From Desulfovibrio sp. UIB00 (GTDB lineage Bacteria > Desulfobacterota > Desulfovibrionia > Desulfovibrionales > Desulfovibrionaceae), in the NCBI RefSeq assembly GCF_022508225.1, contig NZ_JAETXJ010000014.1, positions 1 to 53,222 on the forward strand: 53,222 nt of DNA, written 5' to 3'. Shown here in pieces: positions 36,216 to 45,464 of the stretch (within the stretch, counting starts at the first letter, position 1; the number at the start of each line of letters is the position of its first letter). The position numbers were made by a program, and so were the translations under genes. The notes under the pieces were generated by a model. That model did no database searches and was not told the origin of the DNA. It worked only from the letters and a program-made list of their open reading frames with translations.

Positions 36216-37151
36216 TCAGCCTTGCAGCATATCCATATGCAGCAGGGCTGGCTCTTCCACATGCCGCAGAATCTGCGGCCCATGCTCCCAGAGCCAGTTG
36301 CCGGATGCACGGCTCAAATCCACAGCGCGCAGATGCGCCGCCGCCATGCCGCAAAATTCTTCCACCGCCGCAACAATCTGCGCTCCGTGTTCCTGATTGG
36401 CCGGGGTCTGCGCCACAAGGCTCAATGCGCGCGCCAGTTGCGGGCCGAGCACGGGCAAGGTTGCAGCCAGCTTTCCCGCCCATTTGTAAAAGGGCATGTA
36501 ACGGCGGTTGCACAAAAAGACGAAGGAAAGCGCCGCCTCCGCAAAGCGCGCCGTTGCCAGCATGACCGCCACAGAATCATTGCGCTTGAGGCTACGGGGC
36601 AGATTGTATTGCCCGGCCTGCGCCATGATCATGCAGCGGGCCGCCATCTTTTTGAGCAGCACATCACGCGGATAGCAGGCCAGCAGGGCCTCGCGCCGCC
36701 GTGTAAATTCACCGCCCCGGTCTTCAAACACCTGCCCGTTGGTGCAGGCTGCAAGCTGATGTTCGGGGATGGCAAGCCACTGCTGCCAGGTGGCGGGCAC
36801 ATCATCCAGCCCGGTAAAAAAGGCGTAAAAATCTTCAATGGGCAGCGGCCCTACCCTGCCCTGCCTGCACTCAGGCGCAAGCCTGCTTGCAAAGCCCTGA
36901 AACTCACGGGGCAAGCGGGCAAAGGCAGCCTCTATGCGCGGCAGTTCTGCCCGCAGAATCTGGCGCGGCAGCCAGAGGCAAAAGGCCGGGCCAAAGTCGT
37001 GATCCTGAGATTCCGCATCGTCGCAGCCAAAGCATTCCGAGCCTTCGCCCACCAGACCAGCGGCGGCCACGTCCATGATGTCGGGAATTTCCGCCCGCAA
37101 AGCGGGAAGGCAGGCCGCATAAAATTCACGCGCAAGGTTCAGACCCTTCAT
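36216..37151 (-). CDS. DUF4037 nucleotidyltransferase-like protein
   Basis: 311 aa. An early GEGSECFGCDDAESQDHDF (35-53) gives Gly-Ser followed, after 11 residues, by Asp-His-Asp, the pattern of the polymerase-beta nucleotidyltransferase superfamily; I recognise this as DUF4037. The rest is alpha-helical. It could transfer a nucleotide to a protein or small molecule, but no substrate is known. It stands first of a DUF4037, TPR, DUF4125 trio. ATG has GGAG seven bases upstream. Confidence 0.7.
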   Translation of the reverse strand: MKGLNLAREFYAACLPALRAEIPDIMDVAAAGLVGEGSECFGCDDAESQDHDFGPAFCLWLPRQILRAELPRIEAAFARLPREFQGFASRLAPECRQGRVGPLPIEDFYAFFTGLDDVPATWQQWLAIPEHQLAACTNGQVFEDRGGEFTRRREALLACYPRDVLLKKMAARCMIMAQAGQYNLPRSLKRNDSVAVMLATARFAEAALSFVFLCNRRYMPFYKWAGKLAATLPVLGPQLARALSLVAQTPANQEHGAQIVAAVEEFCGMAAAHLRAVDLSRASGNWLWEHGPQILRHVEEPALLHMDMLQG

Positions 37152-37265
37152 GCATACTCCAGAATATTCGGTCGCGCTGCGATGGCGCAGATTGCAACAG
37201 CCGCCGCTGCAAAAGCCTGCGGCAAGCCGCGCCGCCCAGATGTATTGATGTGGCAGGCGCAGCCG

Positions 37266-38663
37266 CTAACCGTGCTTGATGGCTTCAATTTCCTTAACTT
37301 TGCGAAAGATGGTGCTGCGGTCCATCTGAAACTGGCGCGAAAGCTCGCTTATGGAGCCATAACGCTGCATGCCTTTTTCGATGACCGCAGTTTCCACTTC
37401 CTTCATGATGCTTTTGAGCGAGCGGCCTTCAATGGAGGGCAAGGCGTAGCGCCCTTCGCCGGATTCGCACGGCGGCAAGGGGCGGATACCCGCCAGATCG
37501 CGCACGCCCACAAGCCCGTGTTTGCACGTTACCACAAGCCCCTGCACGAGGTTTTCCAGCTCGCGCACATTGCCCGGCCATGTGTGGTTTTGCAGCACCT
37601 GCTTGGCCTCGTCAGAAAGATTGACAGACTTGCGATATTTTTTGCCGTAAAAGGTAAAAAAGCTCTGCGCCAGCGGCAGAATATCCACGCGGCGCGAGCG
37701 CAGGGGCGGGATGTTCAGCACCGCCACCTTGAGTCGGTAATAAAGATCCGAACGGAACGTGCCCTTGGCGACCTCGCGCTCCAGCTCCTTGTTGGTGGCG
37801 GCCACAACGCGCACATCCACCTTTTTGGGCACTGTGGCGCCCACGCGCAGCACTTCCCAATCCTGTAGCACCCGCAGCAGGCGCGACTGCATGGTCATGG
37901 GCAGTTCGCCAATTTCATCAAGAAACAAGGTGCCGCTGGAGGCCGCCTCCACAAGCCCGGCCTTGCCATGCTTGCTTGCGCCGGAAAAACTGCCGGGAAC
38001 ATAGCCGAACAGTTCCGTTTCAATCAGGTTTTCAGGGATGCTGCCGCAGTCCACCTTGATAAAGGGCGCATCGGCCCGCAGGCTGTTGCGGTGGATATGC
38101 CTGGCCACAACGTCCTTGCCCACGCCGGTTTCGCCCAGCAGCAACACGGTTGCGTCCGTTTCTGCAATGGCGGAGGCTTCGGCGTACAGGCGCTGCATGA
38201 CGGGGCTTTGCACCACGCGCGGGTACTGGTTGCCCGTGACGCCTTCACTGCTGAGATTCTGAAAAGTCTCAAGCAGTTCGCGCTGCGCGGTGATTTCCTC
38301 GCGCAGTTCTGTCAGCGCTGTGATGTCGCGGATAACCGTCACCACGTAGGCGACCTTGCCTGTGGCGTCCTTTACAGGATGCCCGTCAAGCAGCAGGGTG
38401 CGCCCGTTGTAGAGGTTCTGTACACTTGAGACCTTTTGCCCTGTTTCCACAATGCGCGGATTAAGCACAACGTCAAAAATGCCGTTCTGCACCATGTCCT
38501 GAATGCGGCTTCCCATCATCTTTTCACGGGAAATACCGGTCAGTTCCGCATGGCGCTTGTTCACGAGCGTAACGATGCCCTCCCGGTCAGTAACGCATAT
38601 GGCGTCCCGGAAGGTATCGCAAAGTTGTTCTACATAGTCTGCTAGCATGTGGGGATTGTACAT
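37266..38663 (-). CDS. Sigma-54-dependent activator with PAS sensor
   Basis: 465-aa bacterial enhancer-binding protein. PAS domain at residues 8-125 (TFRDAICVTDREG, ending VIRDITALTE), AAA+ domain at 150-390 with Walker A GETGVGKD (177-184), Walker B TLFLDEIGE and the sensor R-finger region, and a C-terminal Fis-type helix-turn-helix (SISELSRQFQMDRSTIFRK). The sigma-54 contact loop reads GSFSGA (224-229) instead of GAFTGA. It most likely senses a substrate or metabolite through PAS and drives the sigma-54 promoters at 45,465 and 41,213. ATG with GGGAG seven bases upstream. Confidence 0.88.
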   Translation of the reverse strand: MYNPHMLADYVEQLCDTFRDAICVTDREGIVTLVNKRHAELTGISREKMMGSRIQDMVQNGIFDVVLNPRIVETGQKVSSVQNLYNGRTLLLDGHPVKDATGKVAYVVTVIRDITALTELREEITAQRELLETFQNLSSEGVTGNQYPRVVQSPVMQRLYAEASAIAETDATVLLLGETGVGKDVVARHIHRNSLRADAPFIKVDCGSIPENLIETELFGYVPGSFSGASKHGKAGLVEAASSGTLFLDEIGELPMTMQSRLLRVLQDWEVLRVGATVPKKVDVRVVAATNKELEREVAKGTFRSDLYYRLKVAVLNIPPLRSRRVDILPLAQSFFTFYGKKYRKSVNLSDEAKQVLQNHTWPGNVRELENLVQGLVVTCKHGLVGVRDLAGIRPLPPCESGEGRYALPSIEGRSLKSIMKEVETAVIEKGMQRYGSISELSRQFQMDRSTIFRKVKEIEAIKHG

Positions 38664-38688
38664 GCATTATCTCCCAGGGCGCAAGTAT

Positions 38689-38757
38689 GCTCCCACGCCC
38701 GGTTTACGGGCATGGGAGCAAATGAAAGGCGCTGCCGTCCGGCAAAAGCCGACAGCG
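38689..38757 (-). terminator. Two hairpins between transporter and regulator genes
   Basis: On the minus strand a stem (38,730-38,757, CGCTGTCGGC with GCCGGACGGCAGCG) comes first and is followed by CTTTCATTTG; a second, GCTCCCAYGCCCG-type stem, occupies 38,689-38,719. The T-rich tail is weak, so this may be a leaky terminator or a processing or stability element after the transporter gene. Confidence 0.45.
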
Positions 38758-38767
38758 TGTTCCATTG

Positions 38768-40147
38768 TTAGAACCCTTCGGCGCTGGTGGCTTCTACCAT
38801 TGCGGTCTTAGGGGTTTGGGTAACAGTCTTGCTGGCCTGGGCATTGCGGCGGGCGCGGGCCATGCGGCTGAGCCACAGGGTGGAAAGCGCGCTGAGCAGA
38901 CCGATGCCGGCCAGATAACCGCAGAGGTACCAGGGCGCGCCATCGGCCATGCCGGTAAGCATGGTGGCGACCATGGGGGTCATACCGGAGGCAAAGATGG
39001 CGGTGAACTGATAAACAAAGGAGATGCCCGAGTAACGCACCGAGGCGTCGAAGCTTTCAGAAAACACGCTGGACATGGTGCCGAACACGGCGGCGTGCAG
39101 GATGCCGAAGGGCAGCGCCAGGGCAAGCACCACGCACAGGTAGTTGCCGGAGAAGTTATGCAGCACCCAGAAGGCCGGGAAGCTGGAGATACCGAGCAGC
39201 ACAGCGCACACGCCGTAAATTTTGGCTTTGCCGTGCTTGTCGGCCATGTGGCCCCAGAAGGGGATGAAGCAGGACATGACAAGGGAAGAAATCATCACGG
39301 CGGTCAGGGCTGCGGAGCGGCCAATGCCGTGCTGCTGCGTAAGATAGGTGAGCGAATACACGCCAAAGACGTTGAAGGACACGCCGTCGATGAAGCGTGC
39401 GCCCATGCAGGCCAGCATCATCTTGGGATAACGCTTGAAGGCGTCCAGCAAGGGATACTTGGCTTCAGGCATTTTTTCCTTGGCTTCAGAAAAGTCCTTG
39501 GTTTCCTGCACGGTGCTACGCATGTAGCCGCCAACGGCAAGCAGCACGGCAGAAAGCAGGAAGGCAACGCGCCAGCCCCAGTTGAGGAAGGCTTCGTCAG
39601 TAAGAACAACAGAGAAGAAGCCCACGATGCCCGAGGCAAGCAGCAGGCCAAGCGACATGCCGATCTGCGGCAGGCTGGCGTAAAAGGCGCGCTTGTCGGC
39701 CGGTGCGGATTCGTAAGACATGAGCACCGCGCCGCCCCACTCGCCGCCAAGGCCAATGCCCTGGGCAAGACGGCAGACGATCAGCAGGATAGGAGCCCAG
39801 ATGCCAATGGTGTGGTAGGTGGGGATAAGGCCGATGCAGACCGTGGCGATACCCATGATTTCCAGGGTCAGGATGAGCATTTTTTTACGGCCCAGCTTGT
39901 CGCCGAAGTGGCCAAAAATCACGCCGCCCAGAGGCCGCGCCACAAAGCCGACCGCAAAAGTGGCAAAAGCAAGCATAGTGCCGATGCGCGCGTCAAAATC
40001 GGGGAAATACAACTTGTTGAAGAAAAGCCCGGCCACAACGCCGTACAGGAAGAAGTCGTACCATTCGATGACGGCGCCGATGATGGACGAAGCCACAACG
40101 CGGCGCAGATTCTTCTTCTGGTCGTGAGTCATTTGTTCGCTATGCAT
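38768..40147 (-). CDS. MHS-type major facilitator transporter
   Basis: 459 aa, twelve predicted membrane segments. The N-terminal block VVASSIIGAVIEWYDFFLYG and the loop RPLGGVIFGHFGDKLGRKK are characteristic of the metabolite:H+ symporter branch (ShiA, KgtP, ProP relatives), and RLAQGIGLGGEWGGAVL is its third-helix motif. These carry small organic acids, betaines or sulfonate-like anions with protons. In this locus it is the only transporter and is the obvious candidate importer of the radical enzyme's substrate. ATG with AAAGGA six bases upstream. The C-terminal 25 residues are polar and poorly conserved. Confidence 0.85.
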   Translation of the reverse strand: MHSEQMTHDQKKNLRRVVASSIIGAVIEWYDFFLYGVVAGLFFNKLYFPDFDARIGTMLAFATFAVGFVARPLGGVIFGHFGDKLGRKKMLILTLEIMGIATVCIGLIPTYHTIGIWAPILLIVCRLAQGIGLGGEWGGAVLMSYESAPADKRAFYASLPQIGMSLGLLLASGIVGFFSVVLTDEAFLNWGWRVAFLLSAVLLAVGGYMRSTVQETKDFSEAKEKMPEAKYPLLDAFKRYPKMMLACMGARFIDGVSFNVFGVYSLTYLTQQHGIGRSAALTAVMISSLVMSCFIPFWGHMADKHGKAKIYGVCAVLLGISSFPAFWVLHNFSGNYLCVVLALALPFGILHAAVFGTMSSVFSESFDASVRYSGISFVYQFTAIFASGMTPMVATMLTGMADGAPWYLCGYLAGIGLLSALSTLWLSRMARARRNAQASKTVTQTPKTAMVEATSAEGF

Positions 40148-40329
40148 GGTTTTCCTTTGATCCTTTTGCCTGGATGTTCATACTGGCCTTTGCGCCAAAG
40201 CGCTAGCGCCTGGGGGGAACATTCCCTGATGCCTCTTCGTTTATTCATTACCAGGACACGAAACCGATTCCGCTCCCGGTCAAAGCTCGCTGGGCAGATG
40301 CGCAGCCTCGCGGCTTGCGTCTGCAATCG

Positions 40330-41160
40330 TTAAAGATTGAGCAGACGCGCCGCGTTGTTGTACATGACGTTTTCAAGCGTTTCCGGCGTAAAGGGCAGCC
40401 GTTTGTACAGCTCGATCTGCTCCTGAAAATCCATAAAGGGCGCGGCACTGGCAAAGAGCACCTTGTCGCCGATGAGGGTATTGGCAGCCTTGATGTAGCC
40501 CTCGGAGAACGGCTGTTCCTCGTATTCCGCAAGGTCGATGTACACGTTGCGGTTACGGTGCACGGTCATGATGACCTCGCTCACCCAGGGGTAGCAGCCG
40601 TGGCTGATAACAATCTTGAGCTTGGGGAAATCGGCGGCGATACGGTCGATGTGCCGGGGGTGGGCATCGTCCATCACAGCGCCGTCCACCAGGGTGGCGG
40701 GGCCGGTGGTGATGACGATGGGCACGTCAAGTTCGCAGCATTTGGCGTAAATGGGATAATACTTGGCATGGCTGGCAGGAATGCGCGCAAGATACGGGTC
40801 AATGGCCGCGCCGCGCATGCCCTTGTCCACCATGTTTGTAAGCTCGGCTGTTGCGTCCATACCCTTGTGGGGATCAAGACCGGCAAAGCCGATGAACTTG
40901 TCCGGATACTGGCGCATGAGTTCAAGAATGCCAGGATTGGCGGATCCAAGACCATAGGTGGTTTCAGCGTCACGCCCTGTCACAACCCCTTTGACCACGC
41001 CCTGCTTTTCCATGTCGGCAACGATCTTTTCAATGGGCTCTGGCTTGGCCCGGTCAGCGTATTTGAAAAGTTCAAACATGCCGCCGAACACTTTGTTGGA
41101 AAGCATTCCCTTAACGGCGTCAGGGGTGCTGGGGCGAAAACGGAAATCAATGATGTTCAT
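40330..41160 (-). CDS. Amidohydrolase_2-like TIM-barrel protein lacking the HxH metal motif
   Basis: 276 aa from ATG 41,160. TIM-barrel landmarks of the amidohydrolase 2 family are recognisable: FIGFAGLDPHKGMDA, GAAIDPYLARIPA, KIVISHGCYPWVSEV and the final YNNAARLL. However, the first strand reads IIDFRFRP where metal enzymes have an Asp-x-His-x-His, and the final GSDYP-like segment reads FASAAPF, so two metal ligands are missing. The retained His in SHGCYPW is typical. It may be a metal-independent relative or a non-catalytic protein. The start is decided by the sigma-54 promoter at 41,213-41,228, which a longer frame would overlap, and by AAAGGA seven bases upstream. Confidence 0.75.
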   Translation of the reverse strand: MNIIDFRFRPSTPDAVKGMLSNKVFGGMFELFKYADRAKPEPIEKIVADMEKQGVVKGVVTGRDAETTYGLGSANPGILELMRQYPDKFIGFAGLDPHKGMDATAELTNMVDKGMRGAAIDPYLARIPASHAKYYPIYAKCCELDVPIVITTGPATLVDGAVMDDAHPRHIDRIAADFPKLKIVISHGCYPWVSEVIMTVHRNRNVYIDLAEYEEQPFSEGYIKAANTLIGDKVLFASAAPFMDFQEQIELYKRLPFTPETLENVMYNNAARLLNL

Positions 41161-41212
41161 GAAACATTCCTTTAGGAATAAAAATTGTGCCTCGCGGCTA
41201 TGCATCCCTAAA

Positions 41213-41228
41213 GGCAAGAAGCGTGCCT
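41213..41228 (-). promoter_or_regulatory. Sigma-54 promoter of the amidohydrolase-transporter genes
   Basis: On the minus strand AGGCACG, four bases, TTGCC matches the consensus TGGCACG-N4-TTGCW except at its ends. It lies 53 bases upstream of the ATG at 41,160. A palindrome resembling the one before islA lies about 280 bases further up. Confidence 0.75.
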
Positions 41229-41509
41229 ATTGTGAAATTGAGTGCAAAAACAAGCCTCCTAATAGTGATGGCAATTGATATTATTAAAAAATACCTTTAA
41301 TATCATAATGTTATAAAAAATATGTCGAAAAAATATATTTCTGAGAAACTGCACCGGATGCCAGCACTCGCAAATGGAGCTGTGTGCATCCCCCAAAACG
41401 GCGTAAAGTGGCAAAACGAGAAGTAAATAATTCCATAATATGCTAAAATAATTATATATTTTAATCAGGAATAAGAATTGTTTACAATTTTGAACTACAC
41501 ATGCCTGCC

Positions 41510-41527
41510 TGTTGCAAAAATGCAACA
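41510..41527. promoter_or_regulatory. Candidate enhancer site, copy B
   Basis: Near-perfect palindrome TGTTGCAAAAATGCAACA in the 504-base gap between the amidohydrolase and activase genes, about 280 bases upstream of the sigma-54 promoter. Its arms match the palindrome at 45,557-45,574 in 17 of 18 arm-and-core positions apart from the central A/T run. A likely binding site of the PAS/sigma-54 activator. Confidence 0.6.
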
Positions 41528-41590
41528 AACCTAGAAACAATATTTTTTCATTATAAATAAGAATGTTATATAAATATTAGACCACCAATC

Positions 41591-41637
41591 TGTGCAAAAA
41601 AACACACACCCAATAGCTGGCTGTGCATTTTTACACA
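41591..41637. repeat. Two AT-rich palindromic repeats
   Basis: TGTGCAAAAAAACACA (41,591-41,606) and TGTGCATTTTTACACA (41,622-41,637) are near-palindromes 31 bases apart. The first recurs inside the inverted repeat at 45,634-45,646 (TGCAAAAAAACAC). Both are plausible weaker enhancer half-sites. Confidence 0.45.
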
Positions 41638-41655
41638 ACCATCAATATTCAACCC

Positions 41656-41692
41656 AAAAACAGAGCGCCAGGGCCGCGAGGCCCTGGCGCTC
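41656..41692 (-). terminator. Terminator after the activase gene
   Basis: Arms GAGCGCCAGGGCC and GGCCCTGGCGCTC (13 bp, perfect), loop GCGA; on the minus strand the stem is followed by TGTTTTTGGG. It ends the islA-islB transcript and insulates the next sigma-54 promoter. Confidence 0.85.
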
Positions 41693-41721
41693 AACACTAT
41701 AAAAACACAATAAATTCAGCA

Positions 41722-42618
41722 CTAAGAAGCAATCTTTCTCAAGCGCTCCATCTTTTCTTCATCAAGCTTTGCGCCTTCCAGTTCATACTGGCGACCAAGG
41801 TAGCCATACTTGGGCTGCCCCATGCGGTGGTAGCCCAACAGCTCGTACTGGATATTGGGCCGCCGGGGAATCGACTCGCGGATAGCCAGGATATCATCCT
41901 CAGTTTCATTGAATCCTGGTATCACCGGGGTGCGCGCAAGTATGGGCAATTGGGGAAAATCCTCACAGACTCGTGCGAAATTGCGCAAAATCAACATATT
42001 ATCCACGCCTGTATGCTTTTTGTGCTGCACAGGGTCAAGGCTCTTTATATCAAAAATCAGCTTGTTCAGGTGCTTGCAGGCCTCATGCAGATGTTCGTAA
42101 GGATAGCAGCCACAGGTTTCGATGGTGGTATTGATGTGGTGTTTGCGGGCCTCGCGCAGCAGGGCATTGGCAAATTCGTGTTGCATGAGGGCTTCGCCGC
42201 CGGAGAGGGTCATGCCGCCGCCGGAACGGTGATAAAAAACGCCGTCCTCTTCAACTTTATCGAGCACCTGTCGCACAGACATGGTTTCGCCGTATACGCT
42301 CTGCGCGCCCGAGGGACAGGCCCGCACACAGGCAAAGCATTCGCTGCACTTGCTGCGGTCGTGTACAATCAGGCCATCCACAAGGCTGAGCGCGCCCGAC
42401 GTACAGGCATTGAGACAGCGCCCGCAGACCTGGGCAGTAAGACAGCGCGAGGGATTGAAGGCATGCTCGGGATGAAGATTCTGCGACTCGGGGTTGCTGC
42501 ACCAACGGCAACGCAGAGGGCAACCCTTGAGGAAAACCAGGGTGCGGATACCTTCGCCATCGTGCACGCTGAACTTCTGTATATTAAAAACAACACCTTG
42601 TACTTGTGCGTCAGTCAT
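41722..42618 (-). CDS. islB: Glycyl radical enzyme activase (radical SAM), IslB-like
   Basis: 298-aa radical-SAM activase that would install the glycyl radical on the enzyme encoded just upstream. CxxxCxxC at residues 33, 37 and 40 (GCPLRCRWCSNPE) binds the SAM cluster. It is followed by two ferredoxin-like Cys sets (59, 65, 68, 72 and 91, 94, 97, 101), typical of activases for GRE eliminases rather than pyruvate formate-lyase activase. TLSGGEAL and the later TRTPVIPGFN are family blocks. Separated from islA by 301 bases holding several hairpins. ATG with AAGGATG seven bases upstream. Confidence 0.88.
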   Translation of the reverse strand: MTDAQVQGVVFNIQKFSVHDGEGIRTLVFLKGCPLRCRWCSNPESQNLHPEHAFNPSRCLTAQVCGRCLNACTSGALSLVDGLIVHDRSKCSECFACVRACPSGAQSVYGETMSVRQVLDKVEEDGVFYHRSGGGMTLSGGEALMQHEFANALLREARKHHINTTIETCGCYPYEHLHEACKHLNKLIFDIKSLDPVQHKKHTGVDNMLILRNFARVCEDFPQLPILARTPVIPGFNETEDDILAIRESIPRRPNIQYELLGYHRMGQPKYGYLGRQYELEGAKLDEEKMERLRKIAS

Positions 42619-42672
42619 GGGGTCATCCTTGGTGTGCGGCCAGCCCTGGCGCGCCGTTGGAGGAAATTCAAA

Positions 42673-42910
42673 GGGGGAAGGGATTGCTCCCCTCCCCCCG
42701 GAGCGTTGGCAAGGTCAACGCGGTCAGAAATCAGGAGCAGATGGCGGGCTTGCGCTCTGTTAAACGGCTGATTTCCGCGCTTTAAATTTGCGGGAGGGGC
42801 ATCCCCCCTCCCCTGACGGTCTGTTTGTTTGAGGGTTTTGGAGAGTATCGCTGCGAGGGGCCTTTGGTATCCGGCAAGAAACTTGACGCAGTCCGGCAAA
42901 AGCCCCTCGC
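42673..42910 (-). other. Three G/C-rich hairpins between islA and islB
   Basis: Hairpin 1: GCGAGGGGC (42,853-42,861) with GCCCCTCGC (42,902-42,910). Hairpin 2: GGGAGGGG (42,792-42,799) with its C-rich partner up to 42,813. Hairpin 3: GGGGGAAGGG (42,673-42,682) with CCCCTCCCCC (42,689-42,698). None has a T-run in the minus direction, so they are more likely mRNA stability or processing elements that set the enzyme-to-activase ratio than terminators. Confidence 0.6.
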
Positions 42911-42919
42911 GACGATATT

Positions 42920-45394
42920 TTAGAACTGGGCGTGTTCGGTACGGTCGATGATGTCGTTCTGCAGATCGCGGGAAAGATCGCAGAAGTACGCGCTGTACCC
43001 TGCAATACGCACCAGCAGGCTGCGGTAGTTGTCGGGTTCTTTCTGAGCGTTGAGCAGGGTCTGCCTGTTCACGATGTTGAACTGCAGGTGCCACAGCTTG
43101 AGGTCGCACCAGGTGCGGATAAGGTTCACGATCTTCTCGGTGCCTTCATCGCCGGAAACGCACTTGGGCGACAGCTTGATGTTCAGCAGGCGGGAAGCGC
43201 GGTTGGTCATGCCGTAGTTCTTGGAATGGTAGTTGGAGAGCAGAACCGCAGTGGGGCCGTTCTTGTCCGCGCCGTGCGAAGCGGAAGAACCGTCGGAAAG
43301 CGCCGTCCAGGCATGGCGGCCGTTGGGTGTGGCGGAAACCACCTTGCCAAAGGGCACGTGCGAGGTGATGGGCACGTAGCGCACGTCCACATGCACGCCG
43401 CGATCACGGGAACTCTTTTCGGCTTCCACCTGGGTGAAGCGGTCTACGTCCTTGGCAATGCTATCCACATAGGGATCGTTGTTGCCGTAGCAGGGGGCGT
43501 TGCGCAGCATTTCGCGCACGGGTTCGGCGCCCTTGAAGTCGGCCTTGCAGGCTTCCACCACTTCTTTCATGCTCAGGCGCTTTTCTTCAAACACCAGCTT
43601 TTTGATGGCGGCAAGGGAGTCAACCACGGTGCCGTAGCCCAGGAATTCAAAGTAGGAGTAATCCACACCACCGGGGATCTTTTCGCAGTGCAGATCCATG
43701 AGGTTTTCCATGCACAGGTTGTGCAGCACGGAAGAAAGCGGCGCTGCAAAGTGCTGCGGGCGCAGTTTGTCCACCACATGCTGCTGCTGGAAGGCCTTGC
43801 GCAGCAGGTTGAGGTGCTGGGCCTTGTAAGCTTCGTAAAAGTCTTCCCAGCTCTTGAAGGAAGTCGCTTCGCCCGTTTCAAGGCCCACAACTTCATCGCC
43901 GTAGTGCTGCATGCGGCCATTGTACATGGTCATTTCAAGGGCGGTGGCAAAGTTCACGTACACGCAACCGGAGGTGTAGGTATCGCGGTTGGGCATGCGC
44001 GTTTCTGTGCAGCCGGAAACGGCGTAGTCCAGAGCTTCGTTGACCGGGCAGCCCTTGATGGTGTTGAGGAACACCACTTCTTCATCGTTGATGAGCTTGG
44101 GGAAGCCGGAGCCGTCCTTGATGGTCAGGGCCACTTCGCGCAGGAAGCGTTCGGGCGAACGGGAGTGGATGCGCGCGGCAAGGTCGGGGTAGTTGAGCGG
44201 GAATTCGCGCTTGGATTCAAGGAACAGGTAGGTCAGGTCATTGGTGGCGTCTTCGCCTTCGGGGGTCTGGCCGCCGATGGTCACGGCTTCCCAGTGGGCA
44301 TAACCTTCCTGAAATTCAACGCCCGTGGGGTTGATGTACAGGTCGATGAACTGGGCCATATCGACCCACATGCATTCGAGCAGTTCCTTGGCTTCTTCGC
44401 GGGTGATGATGCCTTCTTCAATGTCTTTTTTGTACAGGGGGTACAGATACTGATCCATGCGGCCATTGGAAATGATGGCGCTGGCCTTCTGCTCGATGCG
44501 CGAGAACATCTGCACAAACCACTGGCACTGCATGGCTTCGCGGAAGCTGCGGGCAGGGTGTGCGGGCACGTGATCGCAGGTTTCGGCGATCTGGAGCAAC
44601 TCGGCCTTACGCTTGGCATTGCCTTCCTTGGCGGCAAGTTCGCGGGCCAGATCGGCGTGGCGCTTGGCCCAGATCATGATGGAGTCGCACACAAGGATCA
44701 TGGCTTCGAGGAAGGGCTTTTTGTCCCACAGATCAACGGAGTTGGTCAGATCAAGGGTGGCAAGCTTTTCGCGGGCTTCTTTCTGAATGTCGAGGAAGCC
44801 GCGCTTGATGACCTTTTCGTAGTCCGGCACCCACTGAAGGGCCGAACGGTAGGACGAGGTTTCGCTCACCACGAATTTGGACTTGAGGCCACGTTCGTCC
44901 ACATAGGTGACGTTGCGGATTTCGGCAGGCAGGGTCTTGTTGAGGTGTTCATGGTAGGTCTTGCCTTCCCAGTAGGGGGCGATCTCTTCCATAACAACCT
45001 TGATGTCTTCCTGCGAAATCTGGAAGGGGCTCTTGTCGCGGTGCTCCAGGTCGGCCAGCACTTCGCGGTAAAAGTCGCCGTCTATTTCAGGATACAGAAT
45101 GCCGTAACGGCCAAACTTGCCCACGCGGCCAGCAATAAGCTGGTTGGGGGTAATGTAGACGGTGATTTTTTCGGCCACGTTTTTCAGTGCCTTGGCCCAG
45201 CGCAGGGTCAGCAGTTCGCCTTCGGTTTCGCGCATGGATTCGGTGAAATACTTGGCGCGCTCAACGTCCACATGGGGGAGGCTGAACTGGTTCTGTTCCA
45301 GAATGCCGTAAACGCGCTCGCGCCCTTTACGGTCAACGCTCTTATTGACAACGCGTTCTTCCTGGGGGGACATGCAGCAACCGCACTGACTCAT
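42920..45394 (-). CDS. islA: Glycyl radical enzyme, isethionate sulfite-lyase type
   Basis: 824-aa glycyl radical enzyme. The radical site is Gly799 in RIAGYSAYF and the thiyl site Cys462 in SGCTETR with Glu464. Arg183, Gln187, Trp368 and Arg672 occupy the positions that, from memory, bind the sulfonate in Bilophila IslA (Arg189, Gln193, Trp374, Arg678, with Cys468, Glu470, Gly805): every one is offset by exactly six residues. That points to cleavage of isethionate to acetaldehyde and sulfite; other C-S lyases such as DHPS sulfolyase are the main alternative. ATG with GGAG seven bases upstream; a sigma-54 promoter lies 71 bases before the start. No acetaldehyde dehydrogenase or TRAP transporter, common partners elsewhere, is present here. 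Confidence 0.8.
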   Translation of the reverse strand: MSQCGCCMSPQEERVVNKSVDRKGRERVYGILEQNQFSLPHVDVERAKYFTESMRETEGELLTLRWAKALKNVAEKITVYITPNQLIAGRVGKFGRYGILYPEIDGDFYREVLADLEHRDKSPFQISQEDIKVVMEEIAPYWEGKTYHEHLNKTLPAEIRNVTYVDERGLKSKFVVSETSSYRSALQWVPDYEKVIKRGFLDIQKEAREKLATLDLTNSVDLWDKKPFLEAMILVCDSIMIWAKRHADLARELAAKEGNAKRKAELLQIAETCDHVPAHPARSFREAMQCQWFVQMFSRIEQKASAIISNGRMDQYLYPLYKKDIEEGIITREEAKELLECMWVDMAQFIDLYINPTGVEFQEGYAHWEAVTIGGQTPEGEDATNDLTYLFLESKREFPLNYPDLAARIHSRSPERFLREVALTIKDGSGFPKLINDEEVVFLNTIKGCPVNEALDYAVSGCTETRMPNRDTYTSGCVYVNFATALEMTMYNGRMQHYGDEVVGLETGEATSFKSWEDFYEAYKAQHLNLLRKAFQQQHVVDKLRPQHFAAPLSSVLHNLCMENLMDLHCEKIPGGVDYSYFEFLGYGTVVDSLAAIKKLVFEEKRLSMKEVVEACKADFKGAEPVREMLRNAPCYGNNDPYVDSIAKDVDRFTQVEAEKSSRDRGVHVDVRYVPITSHVPFGKVVSATPNGRHAWTALSDGSSASHGADKNGPTAVLLSNYHSKNYGMTNRASRLLNIKLSPKCVSGDEGTEKIVNLIRTWCDLKLWHLQFNIVNRQTLLNAQKEPDNYRSLLVRIAGYSAYFCDLSRDLQNDIIDRTEHAQF

Positions 45395-45464
45395 GATGAA
45401 ACTCCTGAATGGTGATTATGTTCAAGCGAGATGCTTGTGATATTCATCTCAATGACCACCTATG

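Noticed and set aside
33814..40333. Long plus-strand open frames opposite the dehydrogenase, DUF4037/regulator and transporter genes
   Set aside because: The minus-strand proteins have clear domain motifs and ribosome sites; the plus-strand frames do not, so they are codon-bias shadows.
42920..45394. Choline TMA-lyase or pyruvate formate-lyase
   Set aside because: The Arg/Gln/Arg set fits sulfonate binding, and PFL would have adjacent Cys-Cys; the two-cluster activase also argues against PFL.
42932..45415. An 827-codon open frame on the plus strand covering nearly all of islA
   Set aside because: It is antisense to a well-supported enzyme gene; long antisense frames are expected in GC-rich coding DNA, and it has no family motifs.
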